DNA of 64,000 nucleotides from Candidatus Kouleothrix ribensis. Lineage in GTDB: Bacteria > Chloroflexota > Chloroflexia > Chloroflexales > Roseiflexaceae. Below the pieces are notes generated by a model, which worked only from the letters and a program-made list of their open reading frames with translations, was not told the DNA's origin and did no database searches. A program made the position numbers and the translations under genes. The stretch covers positions 496,001 through 560,000 of the forward strand of contig JADKGW010000001.1 of the NCBI GenBank assembly GCA_016722075.1. The letters are read 5' to 3'. Shown piece after piece: positions 28,840 through 37,032 of the stretch (position 1 is its first letter; every line of letters starts with the position of its first letter).

Positions 28840-29472
28840 ATGATCAATTGGCTTCGACAACTCGCCGCGCGAATCGCGCGGTCGCGCATGCTGCTGGCGG
28901 CCGCGCTGCTGGTGGTTGGGCTTGTGCTCACCGGCTACTTCGGCGTACGTGCAGTACGCTCATTTCGCCAGGTGCAATATATCCGCCAGCAGGGCCTCGA
29001 TCGCGGGAGTGCCAGCGTCGACGCGGTACGGGCCTGGATGACGCTGCGCTTCGTGAGCGTGGCCTACGCCGTTCCAGAAGAATACCTGTACAGCCGGCTG
29101 TCTATCCCGTTCGATCGGCGTAATGCTAACCGCCCGCTCAGCGAGCTGAACACCGACAATCAGCTTGGCCCGTCGCCGAATGGTGGCTACCCGCTGATCC
29201 TCGATCGGGTTAAGCAGGCGATCAGCGATTACCGCGCCAACCCGGTCGCTACCGGCCTGCGCGATGTGCGCCCGTGGATGAGTGTACGCTATATCGCGAA
29301 TACCTCGGGTGTGCCGGCCGAGTACCTCTTCGAGCGTATTGGGCTGCCGCTCACCGGCAACGATTACAAGCCGCTCGACATGCTCGGCGACGAGCTGCAC
29401 TACCAGGGTGGCCCGCCCAGGCTGGTGGCCGATCTCCAGCGCGCGCTGTCCGACTATTCGGAGAGCAAATGA
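28840..29472 (+). CDS. Membrane-anchored protein with a duplicated ~70-residue domain
   Basis: The product is 210 aa from the ATG at 28840. One membrane helix at about residues 18-38 is followed by two copies of the same unit: 'AWMTLRFVSVAYAVPEEYLY...' at about 65-135 and 'PWMSVRYIANTSGVPAEYLF...' at about 142-208. Each ends in a 'L..VKQAISDYR' / 'L..LQRALSDYS' helix. I do not recognise a characterised family. The 'W-M-[ST]-[LV]-R-[FY]-[VI]-A...VP-EYL' unit looks like a small helical recognition domain, as in LysM- or HTH-like folds. Its stop overlaps the start of the DedA gene (ATGA), so the two proteins are probably made together. Confidence 0.7.
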   Translation: MINWLRQLAARIARSRMLLAAALLVVGLVLTGYFGVRAVRSFRQVQYIRQQGLDRGSASVDAVRAWMTLRFVSVAYAVPEEYLYSRLSIPFDRRNANRPLSELNTDNQLGPSPNGGYPLILDRVKQAISDYRANPVATGLRDVRPWMSVRYIANTSGVPAEYLFERIGLPLTGNDYKPLDMLGDELHYQGGPPRLVADLQRALSDYSESK

Positions 29473-30101
29473 ACTTCTCCGACCTGAGCAGCCAGGCGCT
29501 GACGTATATTGTCACCTATGGCGCAGTTGCGCTGGGGGCGTTGGTGCTGCTTGCGGCCATAGGCTTGCCGCTCCCGAGCACCTTCCTGGTGCTGGCCAGC
29601 GGTGCGTTCATTCAGCAGGGCGTGCTCGAACCATACTCGACCGTGACGGTGGCGCTGGCCTGTGTGCTGGCCGGCGATCTGCTCAGCTATGGTATGGGCC
29701 GGCTGCTGCGCCGCGCGGTTCAGTCGCGCTTTGGCGGGTCGCTGGCCTGGCAGCGCGCCGAGGCCTACTTTCAGCGCCGTGGCGCGCTGGCGGTCTACCT
29801 GACGCGCTGCCTGTTTACCCCGATCGCCGTTCCGGTTAACCTGGTGGCCGGCAGCAGCGGCTACTCGGCGCTGCGCTTCGCCGGTTTCGCGGCGGCCGGC
29901 GAGCTGACCTGGCTGCTGGGCTATGGCATGCTCGGCTATCTCTTCGGCAGCCAGTGGGAGGCGCTCAGCGATTTCATTAGCGACTTCAGCGGCCTGCTGG
30001 TTGGCTTGCTCATGCTTGCGGTCGGTGCCTTCTGGCTGCTGCGCTGGTCGCATCGCCCGGCCGCCAGTGTGCCCAAGCCCACCTCCACCACTCGCCTCTA
30101 G
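29469..30101 (+). CDS. DedA-family membrane protein
   Basis: The product is 210 aa from the ATG at 29469, overlapping the preceding stop by four bases (ATGA), which indicates translational coupling. The DedA/SNARE-associated core is visible: 'LAAIGLPLPSTFLVLASGAF', 'GDLLSYGMGRLLRR' and 'VYLTRCLFTPIAVPVNLVAG' (the conserved R in the re-entrant region). DedA proteins are flippase-like carriers, some recycling undecaprenyl phosphate. Coupling to a duplicated-domain anchored protein suggests the two form a complex. Confidence 0.88.
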   Translation: MNFSDLSSQALTYIVTYGAVALGALVLLAAIGLPLPSTFLVLASGAFIQQGVLEPYSTVTVALACVLAGDLLSYGMGRLLRRAVQSRFGGSLAWQRAEAYFQRRGALAVYLTRCLFTPIAVPVNLVAGSSGYSALRFAGFAAAGELTWLLGYGMLGYLFGSQWEALSDFISDFSGLLVGLLMLAVGAFWLLRWSHRPAASVPKPTSTTRL

Positions 30102-30145
30102 CCGCCGCGCGCGTGTGCAGCCGGCGAATCGTAAACAGCGCAGCG

Positions 30146-31846
30146 CTACGCGGCTGTTTTGCTGGACTGCGGGCCGGCGGTAGCGGCCGCGCCCGGCTGG
30201 TGCCGGTAGAACTCGACATGCGCCGGTGGCAGCGGCGTATTCCCCATGATCAGGTCGGCGGCCTTCTCGGCGATCATGATCGTCGGCGCGTAGATGTTGC
30301 CGTTGGTCACACATGGCATCACCGAGGCGTCGACCACGCGCAGGCCCTCGAGGCCATGCACCTGCATGCTGGCCGGGTTCACCACGGCCATAGCGTCGCT
30401 GCCCATGGCGCAGGTACACGAGGGGTGGTAGGCCGTCTCGGCGTCGCGCGCGACCCAATCCAGGATCTCGGCGTCGGTCTGCACGGCCGGGCCAGGCGCG
30501 ATCTCGCCGCCGTCGTAGGCGCTGAAGGCCGGCTGAGCCAGAATCTGGCGCGCACAGCGGATGGCCTCGACCCACTCGCGGCGGTCTTGCGCGGTCGAGA
30601 GGTAATTGAAGCGCAGGGCCGGGTACACTGCCGGGTCGGCCGACGTAATCTTCACCGAGCCGCGCGCGTCGGAGTACATCGGGCCGACGTGGATCTGGTA
30701 GCCGTGGCCGCTGCCCGGCGAGCTGCCATCGTAGCGGATCGCCAGCGGCAGGAAGTGGAACATCAGGTTGGGATACTCGACCTCGCTATTGCCCCGCACG
30801 AACCCGCCTGCCTCGAAGTGGTTGGTTGCGGCCGGCCCGCGCCGGAAGAACAGCCACTGAAAGCCGATCCAGGGCTTGTTGTACCACTGTAGCGCCGGGT
30901 ACATCGACACCGGCCTGGTGCAGGCGTGCTGCACATACACCTCCAGGTGATCCTGCAAGTTCTCGCCCACGCCCGGCAGGTCGTGGATCACGTCGATGCC
31001 CAGCGCCTCGAGCTCGGCCGGGTTGCCAACGCCCGAGAGCTGCAGCAGCTGGGGCGAGTTGATCGCGCCGCCGCAGCAGATCACCTCGCCGGCATATGCG
31101 CGCTGCGATCGGCTGCGGCCCTGGCGGTACTCGACACCCACGGCACGCCGGCCTGCGAATATGATCCGGCTGACGAACGCGCGCGTCGTCACGCGCAGGT
31201 TCGGGCGGTGCATCACCGGGTGCAGGTAGGCACGTGCCGCGCTCAGGCGCCGGCCGTGGCGCACATTCCGGTCGAAGGCCGCGAAGCCCTCCTGGCGATA
31301 CCCGTTGACATCATCGGTTAGCGGGTAGCCGGCCTGCTGCACCGCCTGGAAGAACGCCTGGAAGAGCGGGCTATGCGCCGGCCCGCGCTCGAGCACCAGC
31401 GGGCCATGCGTGCCGCGGAAGTCGTCGCCGCCGGCCAGGCAGTGCTCCATGCGCTTGAAATACGGCAGGCAGTGCGCATAGTCCCAGTGCTGCATGCCCG
31501 GCGCGCCGGCCCATTTCTGGTAGTCGAGCGGGTTGCCGCGCTGGAAGATCATGCCGTTGATGCTGCTGGACCCGCCCAGCAGCTTGCCGCGGCCATGCGC
31601 GATCCGCCGGCCGTGCAAGAATGGCTCGGGTTCCGACTGATAGCACCAGTCGTAGAGCCGGTTGCCGATCGGGATGGTCAGCCCGGCCGGCATGTGAATA
31701 AAGATATCCCACAGGTAGTCGGGCCGGCCAGCCTCGAGCACCAGCACGCGGTGCGCCGGGTCGGCACTTAGCCGGTTGGCCAGCACGCAGCCGGCCGAGC
31801 CGCCGCCCACGATGATCGTGTCGAAGCGTGGAGCTGAATTGCTCAT
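30146..31846 (-). CDS. GMC flavoprotein, choline dehydrogenase-like
   Basis: The product is 566 aa from the ATG at 31844-31846 with GAGG upstream; the frame to 31945 is longer but unsupported. The FAD-binding 'TIIVGGGSAGCVLANRLS' is at the N-terminus, and 'GRGKLLGGSSSINGMIF' is the GMC signature. The active-site His is in 'YHPSCTCAMGSDAM', and 'NGNIYAPTIMIAEKAADLI' is the C-terminal motif shared with BetA. BetA-type enzymes oxidise choline to betaine aldehyde. Placement behind a betaine-type importer supports a quaternary-amine alcohol substrate. Other GMC alcohol oxidoreductases look similar. No betaine-aldehyde dehydrogenase is in the window. Confidence 0.75.
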   Translation of the reverse strand: MSNSAPRFDTIIVGGGSAGCVLANRLSADPAHRVLVLEAGRPDYLWDIFIHMPAGLTIPIGNRLYDWCYQSEPEPFLHGRRIAHGRGKLLGGSSSINGMIFQRGNPLDYQKWAGAPGMQHWDYAHCLPYFKRMEHCLAGGDDFRGTHGPLVLERGPAHSPLFQAFFQAVQQAGYPLTDDVNGYRQEGFAAFDRNVRHGRRLSAARAYLHPVMHRPNLRVTTRAFVSRIIFAGRRAVGVEYRQGRSRSQRAYAGEVICCGGAINSPQLLQLSGVGNPAELEALGIDVIHDLPGVGENLQDHLEVYVQHACTRPVSMYPALQWYNKPWIGFQWLFFRRGPAATNHFEAGGFVRGNSEVEYPNLMFHFLPLAIRYDGSSPGSGHGYQIHVGPMYSDARGSVKITSADPAVYPALRFNYLSTAQDRREWVEAIRCARQILAQPAFSAYDGGEIAPGPAVQTDAEILDWVARDAETAYHPSCTCAMGSDAMAVVNPASMQVHGLEGLRVVDASVMPCVTNGNIYAPTIMIAEKAADLIMGNTPLPPAHVEFYRHQPGAAATAGPQSSKTAA

Positions 31847-32232
31847 GTCTGCCTCGCGATGATAGAGATAGGCAATATTGTGAAATCGATGCCCGCACGA
31901 TGCGCTGCCGGCGCAGTGAGGCGAAGCATGCGCACCGATCGACAATGCTGGTTAAGGGCGAGGGCTTTGCGCCACTATGATGCCCTACAACCATACCGGC
32001 GATCGTATCGATGGTGCGGTGGTAGAACTGGCAATGCCCCGTGCTTGGCGCGAGGCACTGCCAGGGGTGCAATGTATGCCGAGGCGTGAACCAGGGGAGC
32101 GCGAGCCGCAACCAGGCACCTGCATCGGCGTGGCGGCTGCGGAGGCGCCACGCCCCAGCGGCCCCACCACTCCGATGGTGCGTAGCTGCCGATGCCCTTA
32201 CGTGTGTAGGTGTGCCTGATCATGCTGATCGA
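31847..32232. other. Gap between permease and GMC genes
   Basis: No credible gene. A 9-bp inverted repeat (32127-32135 with 32146-32154) lies about 80 bp after the permease stop and could be a weak terminator for the importer transcript. The GMC gene would then need its own promoter. Confidence 0.4.
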
Positions 32233-34320
32233 TTACTGCCTGCTCGATCTGGCCGCCCATGCCTGGGTGATCCGATCGAGTATGATCGCCAGAATGACGA
32301 TCGCCAGCCCGGCCTCAATGCCGCGCCCGGTCTGGTTGCGCGCCAGCCCAGTCACGGCTTCAAGCCCCAGGCCCTCGCCGCCGACTAGCCCGGCGATAAT
32401 CACCATCGCCAGCACCATCATGATCATCTGGTTCACGCCCAGCATGATCGACGGCAGCGCCAGCGGCAGCTGCACCTTGACGATCGTCTGGCGGCGGGTC
32501 GAGCCGAACGCGCGCGCGGCCTCGACTACTTCGCCCGGCACATGGCGGATGCCCAGCTCGGTGAGCTTGATGCCTGGCGGGATGGCGTACAGCGCGGCGG
32601 CGATCAGCCCTGGCACCCGCCCGACATTGAACAGCATGATCACCGGCACCAGGTAGACAAAGGTCGGGATGGTCTGGAGGAAGTCGAGGATCGGCCGCAG
32701 CAGGTCGCGCACCATCTCGTTCTGCGAGGTCAGCACGCCCAGCGGCAGTGCCAGCGCCACCGTCACGGCCATGGTGACGATCACCTGGCTGAAGGTGTCC
32801 ATGCTAAACGACCACATGCCCAGCAGGCCGATCAGCAGCATGCCTAGCGCTGCTACCAGTGCCAGGCGCCAGCCGCCGGCCCAGTAGCCTAGCGCGGCCA
32901 GTGCCAGCAACACCACCGGCCAGGGTAGCAGGTCGCGCAGCAGCGTGCGCATGGGGTTCAGCAGGTAGATCGTCGTGAAGTCGCTCAGCGGGCCGGTGCC
33001 AAGCGGCAGGTTGCCGATCTGGTACAGGTTGTCGCGCATCCAGGCCACCGCCGCGTCGGCCGGGTCGCGCAGCGAGAGCCGCAGGCCCTCGGGGAAGCTG
33101 CCGATCGGTATGAGCGTGCCGGCCAGGTACACCAGCGCAATGATCAGCAGGCTGTTCAGCAGTGGGGCTGCGCGCTGAAGGGCCTGGCGGCGACTGGGCG
33201 TGCCGGCCAGCCGGCCGAGCAGGCCGGCCGGGATCAGCGCGAGCTGGTGCAGCCGGTTGGCCAGCCGGTATAGCCCATCTTCCCACCGCGCCGGTACCCA
33301 GGCCGGTAGCTGGAGCCGGCGCGGCCCGCCGAGATCTGAGAAGTCGAGCATGCTCAGCGCGTTGCTCAGCCGATCGAGCATCATCGCCAGCAGCACGATC
33401 GCCAGCCCGGCCTCGAACGCCTGCCCGACCTGGAGGCGCTGGAGCGCCACCAGCACCTCGCTGCCCAGCCCGCCCGCGCCGATCATCGCGGCGATCACAA
33501 CCATGCCGAGCGCCATCATGATCGTCTGGTTCACGCCGGCCATGATCGATGGCAGCGCCAGCGGCAGCTGCACCTTGAGCAGCAGCTGGCGGGGCGTCGA
33601 GCCAAATGCGCGCGCGGCCTCGATCGCGGCCGGGCTGACCTGCCGGAGGCCCAGGTTGGTCAGGCGGATGGCCGGCGGGAGCGCATAGATCAGCGTCGCC
33701 ACGACTGCCGGTACGCGCGCGACGCCGAAGAACAGCAGCACCGGGATGAGGTACACGAAGGCCGGCATGGTTTGCATAGCGTCGAGGATCGGCCGCAACA
33801 GCCGGTCGAAGCGGTCGCTCTGTGCAGCCAGAATGCCCAGCGGGATGCCGAGCAGCAGCGCGCAGAACACCGAGAAGCTCATGAGCGCGAGCGTCTGCAT
33901 GCTCTGTTCCCACAGCCCGAACAGGCCCATCAGCAGCAGCCCGGCCATGCAGCCCAGCGCCAGTCGCAGCCCGGCCAGCAGGTAGCCCAGCAGGCCAAAG
34001 CCCACCACCAGCGCCAGCCAGGGCGTGCCGAGCAGCGCGTCTTCGGCCAGGCGCATGCCGGTGTCGATCGTGTCGCTGAGCGGCTCGAAGAAATACACGA
34101 AGATCGGGTGGCTGGCGCGGCTGCTGATCACCCAGCTTTGGAATGCATCGATCTGCGCGCGCAGGCCCAGGTTCCACTCGGCCGGAAACTGGTTGTCGGG
34201 GAACGCGCGCTGCCGCACGGCCAGGCCGATCAGCAGCAGCGCAGCCAGCGTTGCCAGCGGCAAGAGTGTGCGGCGCCACAGTGGGCGGCCGAGCGGAAGC
34301 GCCTGGGCTTGTGTAGCCAT
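32233..34320 (-). CDS. proW: Betaine-type ABC importer permease, two permease domains fused
   Basis: The product has 695 aa, about twice the usual ProW/OpuAB length. Two homologous halves each have an N-terminal hydrophobic region and a binding-protein-dependent permease domain. The cytoplasmic EAA-type loops are near-identical: 'EAARAFGSTPRQLLLKVQLP' and 'EAARAFGSTRRQTIVKVQLP'. The halves would form the transmembrane pore as a covalent dimer. ProX-like and ProV-like genes lie upstream on the same strand, although a 399-bp gap containing a hairpin element separates this gene from them. The substrate is likely glycine betaine, proline betaine, choline or carnitine. Confidence 0.88.
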   Translation of the reverse strand: MATQAQALPLGRPLWRRTLLPLATLAALLLIGLAVRQRAFPDNQFPAEWNLGLRAQIDAFQSWVISSRASHPIFVYFFEPLSDTIDTGMRLAEDALLGTPWLALVVGFGLLGYLLAGLRLALGCMAGLLLMGLFGLWEQSMQTLALMSFSVFCALLLGIPLGILAAQSDRFDRLLRPILDAMQTMPAFVYLIPVLLFFGVARVPAVVATLIYALPPAIRLTNLGLRQVSPAAIEAARAFGSTPRQLLLKVQLPLALPSIMAGVNQTIMMALGMVVIAAMIGAGGLGSEVLVALQRLQVGQAFEAGLAIVLLAMMLDRLSNALSMLDFSDLGGPRRLQLPAWVPARWEDGLYRLANRLHQLALIPAGLLGRLAGTPSRRQALQRAAPLLNSLLIIALVYLAGTLIPIGSFPEGLRLSLRDPADAAVAWMRDNLYQIGNLPLGTGPLSDFTTIYLLNPMRTLLRDLLPWPVVLLALAALGYWAGGWRLALVAALGMLLIGLLGMWSFSMDTFSQVIVTMAVTVALALPLGVLTSQNEMVRDLLRPILDFLQTIPTFVYLVPVIMLFNVGRVPGLIAAALYAIPPGIKLTELGIRHVPGEVVEAARAFGSTRRQTIVKVQLPLALPSIMLGVNQMIMMVLAMVIIAGLVGGEGLGLEAVTGLARNQTGRGIEAGLAIVILAIILDRITQAWAARSSRQ

Positions 34321-34410
34321 TGCTTTCCTTATTTGATTCTACGCGCTCATGCGCCTGCGGCAGCTTACGCCATCTCAGGGTGAGGCTGCTTTCAGGGGTA
34401 GAGTTGTTCG

Positions 34411-34576
34411 TTGATCGCGTTCCCATGCGATCGGCCCGCGCCCGCCTGCCCTCGCTCCGACGCTGGGAGCGGGGGGGTATCCTATGCGCGTTCCCATGCG
34501 GCGGCAGAGCCGCCGCATGGGAACGCCACCTGCTCGCCTCCCTCCTGCCAGGGGATGGGGTACGAGGGAGGGGTAT
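34411..34576. repeat. Modular hairpin element, copy 1
   Basis: The central perfect 18-bp stem is 34488-34505 with 34509-34526, loop aga. It has G/C-rich flanks ('gctgggagcgggggggtatcc' side and 'cctgccaggggatggggtacgagg' side). The element matches copy 2 (47604-47774) in inverted orientation. It separates proV from proW. Confidence 0.85.
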
Positions 34577-34719
34577 CCACGCCGCCCAGTGTGCTGAGCG
34601 CAACCCCTACACCTGAGAGGGGTAGAGGTATGTGGCGGCGAAGCCGGCCCGCACCCCACCCGAATCAAAAAGTATCGCTCTGCCGAAGCCAAAAAAACCC
34701 GCCGACCGCATAGGTGCAG
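34577..34719. other. Remainder of the proV-proW gap
   Basis: No gene and no promoter were recognised. Since the gap breaks the proV-proW operon, transcription must either read through the hairpin element or restart here. Confidence 0.35.
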
Positions 34720-35760
34720 CTACTCAGGCACGATCAGTGCCTTGAGTACCGCCGCGCGGTCGATGTAGCCCAGCGCCCGGCCGTCGCCGCCGATCACGGC
34801 CATGGGCGTGTTGTTTGCAGCCAGCACCGGCATCAGTGTGTCGAGCTTGGTGTGGGGGGCCACGCGCGTGTGCCCGCTGCTGTCGAAGCCCGGCGGGCAC
34901 TGCGCCATGATTGTCGCGGCAGTCAGCACCTTGCCGCGCGGCGCATCTTTGACGAATGCGTTGACATACTCATTGATTGGATGCAGCACAAGCTGCTCGG
35001 GCGTGCCGACCTGCACAAACTGGCCGTGGCGCATGATCGCGACGCGGTCGCCCAGCTTGAGCGCCTCGGCGAAGTCGTGTGTAATGAAGATGCTGGTTTT
35101 GTGCAGCGTGCTCTGCAGCCGCAGCAGCTCGTCTTGCATCTCGCGGCGGATGAGCGGGTCGAGTGCGCTGAACGGTTCGTCGAACAGCAGGATCTCGGGG
35201 TCGACCGCCAGCGCGCGCGCCAGGCCGACGCGTTGCTGCATGCCGCCCGAGAGCTGGCGCGGCAGGTGGTACTCCCAGCCCTTCAGCCCGACCAGCTCGA
35301 TCATGCGGGCGGCGTGCTCGTGGCGCTCGGCGCGCGCCATGCCGCGCACCTCGAGGCCATAGGCCACATTGTCGATCACGCGGCGGTGCGGGAACAGGCC
35401 GAAGTTCTGGAAGACCATGCTGATCGTCTTGCGGCGCAGCTCGCGCAGCTGCTCGTCGTCTATCGCCAGGATGTCGCGCCCGTCGATCAGAATCTCGCCG
35501 CGGGTCGGGTCGGCCAGGCGCGAGATACAGCGCACCAGCGTCGACTTGCCGCTGCCCGAGAGGCCCATCACTACGAACGTTTCGCCCTTCTGCACCGCGA
35601 ACGAGACCCCGCGCACCGCCACGACGTGGCCGGTCTGCTCGAGCACATGCGCGTGGCTCTGATCGGGGCCGAGCGAATCGATCACCCGCTCGGGCGTGCG
35701 GCCGAACACCTTCCAGACATCGCGGCAGATGATTTTGGCTGCACCGCTAGAATCGCTCAC
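34720..35760 (-). CDS. proV: Betaine-type ABC importer ATP-binding protein
   Basis: The product has 346 aa. Walker A is 'VMGLSGSGKSTLVRCISRL', the Q-loop is 'SMVFQNFGLFPHRRV', the signature is 'LSGGMQQRVGLARAL', Walker B is 'ILLFDEPFSALDP', and the switch His is in 'IFITHD'. The N-terminal 'VWKVFGRTPERVI' is characteristic of the ProV/OpuAA group. The C-terminal 90 residues are a CBS-like regulatory region ('DTLMPVLAANNTPMAVIGG'). In the OpuA family CBS domains sense ionic strength; only about one to one and a half CBS units can be seen here. It lies downstream of the binding-protein gene. Confidence 0.93.
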   Translation of the reverse strand: MSDSSGAAKIICRDVWKVFGRTPERVIDSLGPDQSHAHVLEQTGHVVAVRGVSFAVQKGETFVVMGLSGSGKSTLVRCISRLADPTRGEILIDGRDILAIDDEQLRELRRKTISMVFQNFGLFPHRRVIDNVAYGLEVRGMARAERHEHAARMIELVGLKGWEYHLPRQLSGGMQQRVGLARALAVDPEILLFDEPFSALDPLIRREMQDELLRLQSTLHKTSIFITHDFAEALKLGDRVAIMRHGQFVQVGTPEQLVLHPINEYVNAFVKDAPRGKVLTAATIMAQCPPGFDSSGHTRVAPHTKLDTLMPVLAANNTPMAVIGGDGRALGYIDRAAVLKALIVPE

Positions 35761-35782
35761 GCTGCTTCTCTTTCAATCGGAG

Positions 35783-35830
35783 CCGGCAGTCTGGTCTAGG
35801 TCAGACTGCCGGCTGCCGACTGCTGACTGG
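35783..35830. repeat. Inverted repeat and heptamer words between proX and proV
   Basis: Arms 35783-35793 and 35802-35812 are an 11-bp perfect inverted repeat. They are followed by tandem ctgccga/ctgctga words up to the end of the proX coding region. The hairpin could set the ratio of binding protein to ATPase by stabilising the proX part of the mRNA. Confidence 0.65.
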
Positions 35831-36802
35831 TTACTTCGCTGGCAACCAGGCCTTCCATACGCTCTCGTTCTTGCCGATCCAGTCGCGCGCGGCCTGCTCG
35901 GCGGTCTTCTTGTCGAGCTCGACTGCCGCGATCATGCCGATCTGATCCTTATCGGTGTACAGCATGTTCTTGAGGAATTGGTATGCGTCGGGGGCCTTGT
36001 CCTTCAGGCCGCTCCAGGCGATCTTGAACAACACGTCCTTCGGGTAGTCGCAGGCTACGCCGCCGGTTTTGGCGCTGGCGTAGCAGGCCTCGGTGTACTC
36101 GGGCAGCTTGATCGCCGTCAGGTCGTACTTGGCGTGGATCGAGTGCGGCGTCCAGAAGTAGAACAGGATCGGTTGCTTGCGGCTGTAGGCCGAGTCGAGC
36201 GCGGCCAGCACGGCCTGCTCAGAGCCGGCGCGCACCACTTTCAGGTCGAGCCCCAGGTTCTTGATGATGTCTTCATCGTACTGCACCCAGCTCGGGTCGC
36301 CGGCCAGGAACTGGCCCTGCGCACCGGATTCGGCCGTCTTGAACAGCGCCACGTCTGCCGGCTGCTTGAAGCCGTCGACCGTCGCCAGCTCGGGGTGCTC
36401 TTGCACAACGTAGGTCGGTACGTACCAGCTGATCTTGCCGACGACGCCGAGCGGCCCGAGATTTTCGACCAGCTTCTTGTCGTCGATATACTGCTTGATG
36501 TTGTCGGCGTGGCCCGATGGCCAGACCTCCAGGCTCGCGCTCAGGTCGCCATTGCTGAGCGCCGGCCACTGCGCATTCTCATCGAGCTTTACCAGCTCGA
36601 CCTTGTAGCCCAGCTTTTCTTCCAGCAGGATCTTGGCCACATTGACGTTGATCGACGATCCGGTCCAGGCATTTTCAGCCAGCTTGAGCGTAATCTTGGG
36701 CTGGTTGGCCGTGCCGCCACCGCATGCGGCCAGCACCAGGGCGATCAACAGGAGCACAACGGCTAACGAGACGATCCGCCGAGGAGTGGGGCGTCGGTTC
36801 AT
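35831..36802 (-). CDS. proX: Betaine-type ABC importer substrate-binding lipoprotein
   Basis: The product is 323 aa from the ATG at 36800-36802 (GGAGG upstream). The lipoprotein signal peptide ends 'ALVLAACGGG'. An OpuAC/ProX-type domain follows: 'LKLAENAWTGSSINVNVAKI', 'NGDLSASLEVWPSGHADNI' and 'RKQPILFYFWTPHSIHAKYD'. Aromatic residues suited to a cation-pi box for a trimethylammonium group (several Trp and Tyr) are present. It captures the substrate outside the membrane for the ProV-ProW complex. It is the first gene of the minus-strand transcript, with promoter at 36943-36970. Confidence 0.92.
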   Translation of the reverse strand: MNRRPTPRRIVSLAVVLLLIALVLAACGGGTANQPKITLKLAENAWTGSSINVNVAKILLEEKLGYKVELVKLDENAQWPALSNGDLSASLEVWPSGHADNIKQYIDDKKLVENLGPLGVVGKISWYVPTYVVQEHPELATVDGFKQPADVALFKTAESGAQGQFLAGDPSWVQYDEDIIKNLGLDLKVVRAGSEQAVLAALDSAYSRKQPILFYFWTPHSIHAKYDLTAIKLPEYTEACYASAKTGGVACDYPKDVLFKIAWSGLKDKAPDAYQFLKNMLYTDKDQIGMIAAVELDKKTAEQAARDWIGKNESVWKAWLPAK

Positions 36803-36942
36803 GCGTGCCTCCATAGTGTGATGATGCCAGCAATGACCATGGCCTAGCTGCGGGTGGCCGCCCGGCGGCGCGGCGCTACGCTCACTACAGCCGCGCGCGC
36901 AGATCGGTTTGGTGTTCGTATAGGCCAGCTCAGCGCACCCCG

Positions 36943-36970
36943 AGTATATGTATTTTTGGTAGAAAGTCAA
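36943..36970 (-). promoter_or_regulatory. Promoter of the proX-proV-proW transcript
   Basis: On the minus strand TTGACT (36970-36965) and TATACT (36948-36943) are 16 bases apart. The predicted start is near 36936, about 134 bases before the proX ATG. It lies back to back with the iclR promoter, the -35 boxes being 12 bp apart. Confidence 0.7.
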
Positions 36971-36982
36971 GAATTCTGCTGA

Positions 36983-37011
36983 TTGACAGGCGCTGCCGCC
37001 AATGATACGAT
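36983..37011 (+). promoter_or_regulatory. Promoter of the iclR-type regulator gene
   Basis: TTGACA (36983-36988) and TACGAT (37006-37011) are separated by exactly 17 bases. The start is expected near 37018, giving a leader of about 15 bases. The two divergent -35 boxes create an inverted GTCAA-N12-TTGAC arrangement (36966-36987), a natural site for one regulator to control both directions. Confidence 0.75.
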
Positions 37012-37032
37012 TATTGTTGCACTATCCGGTTT

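Noticed and set aside
31977..32219. Possible small genes in the permease-GMC gap
   Set aside because: Several overlapping short frames on both strands have no ribosome-binding site, no recognisable domain and inconsistent codon use.
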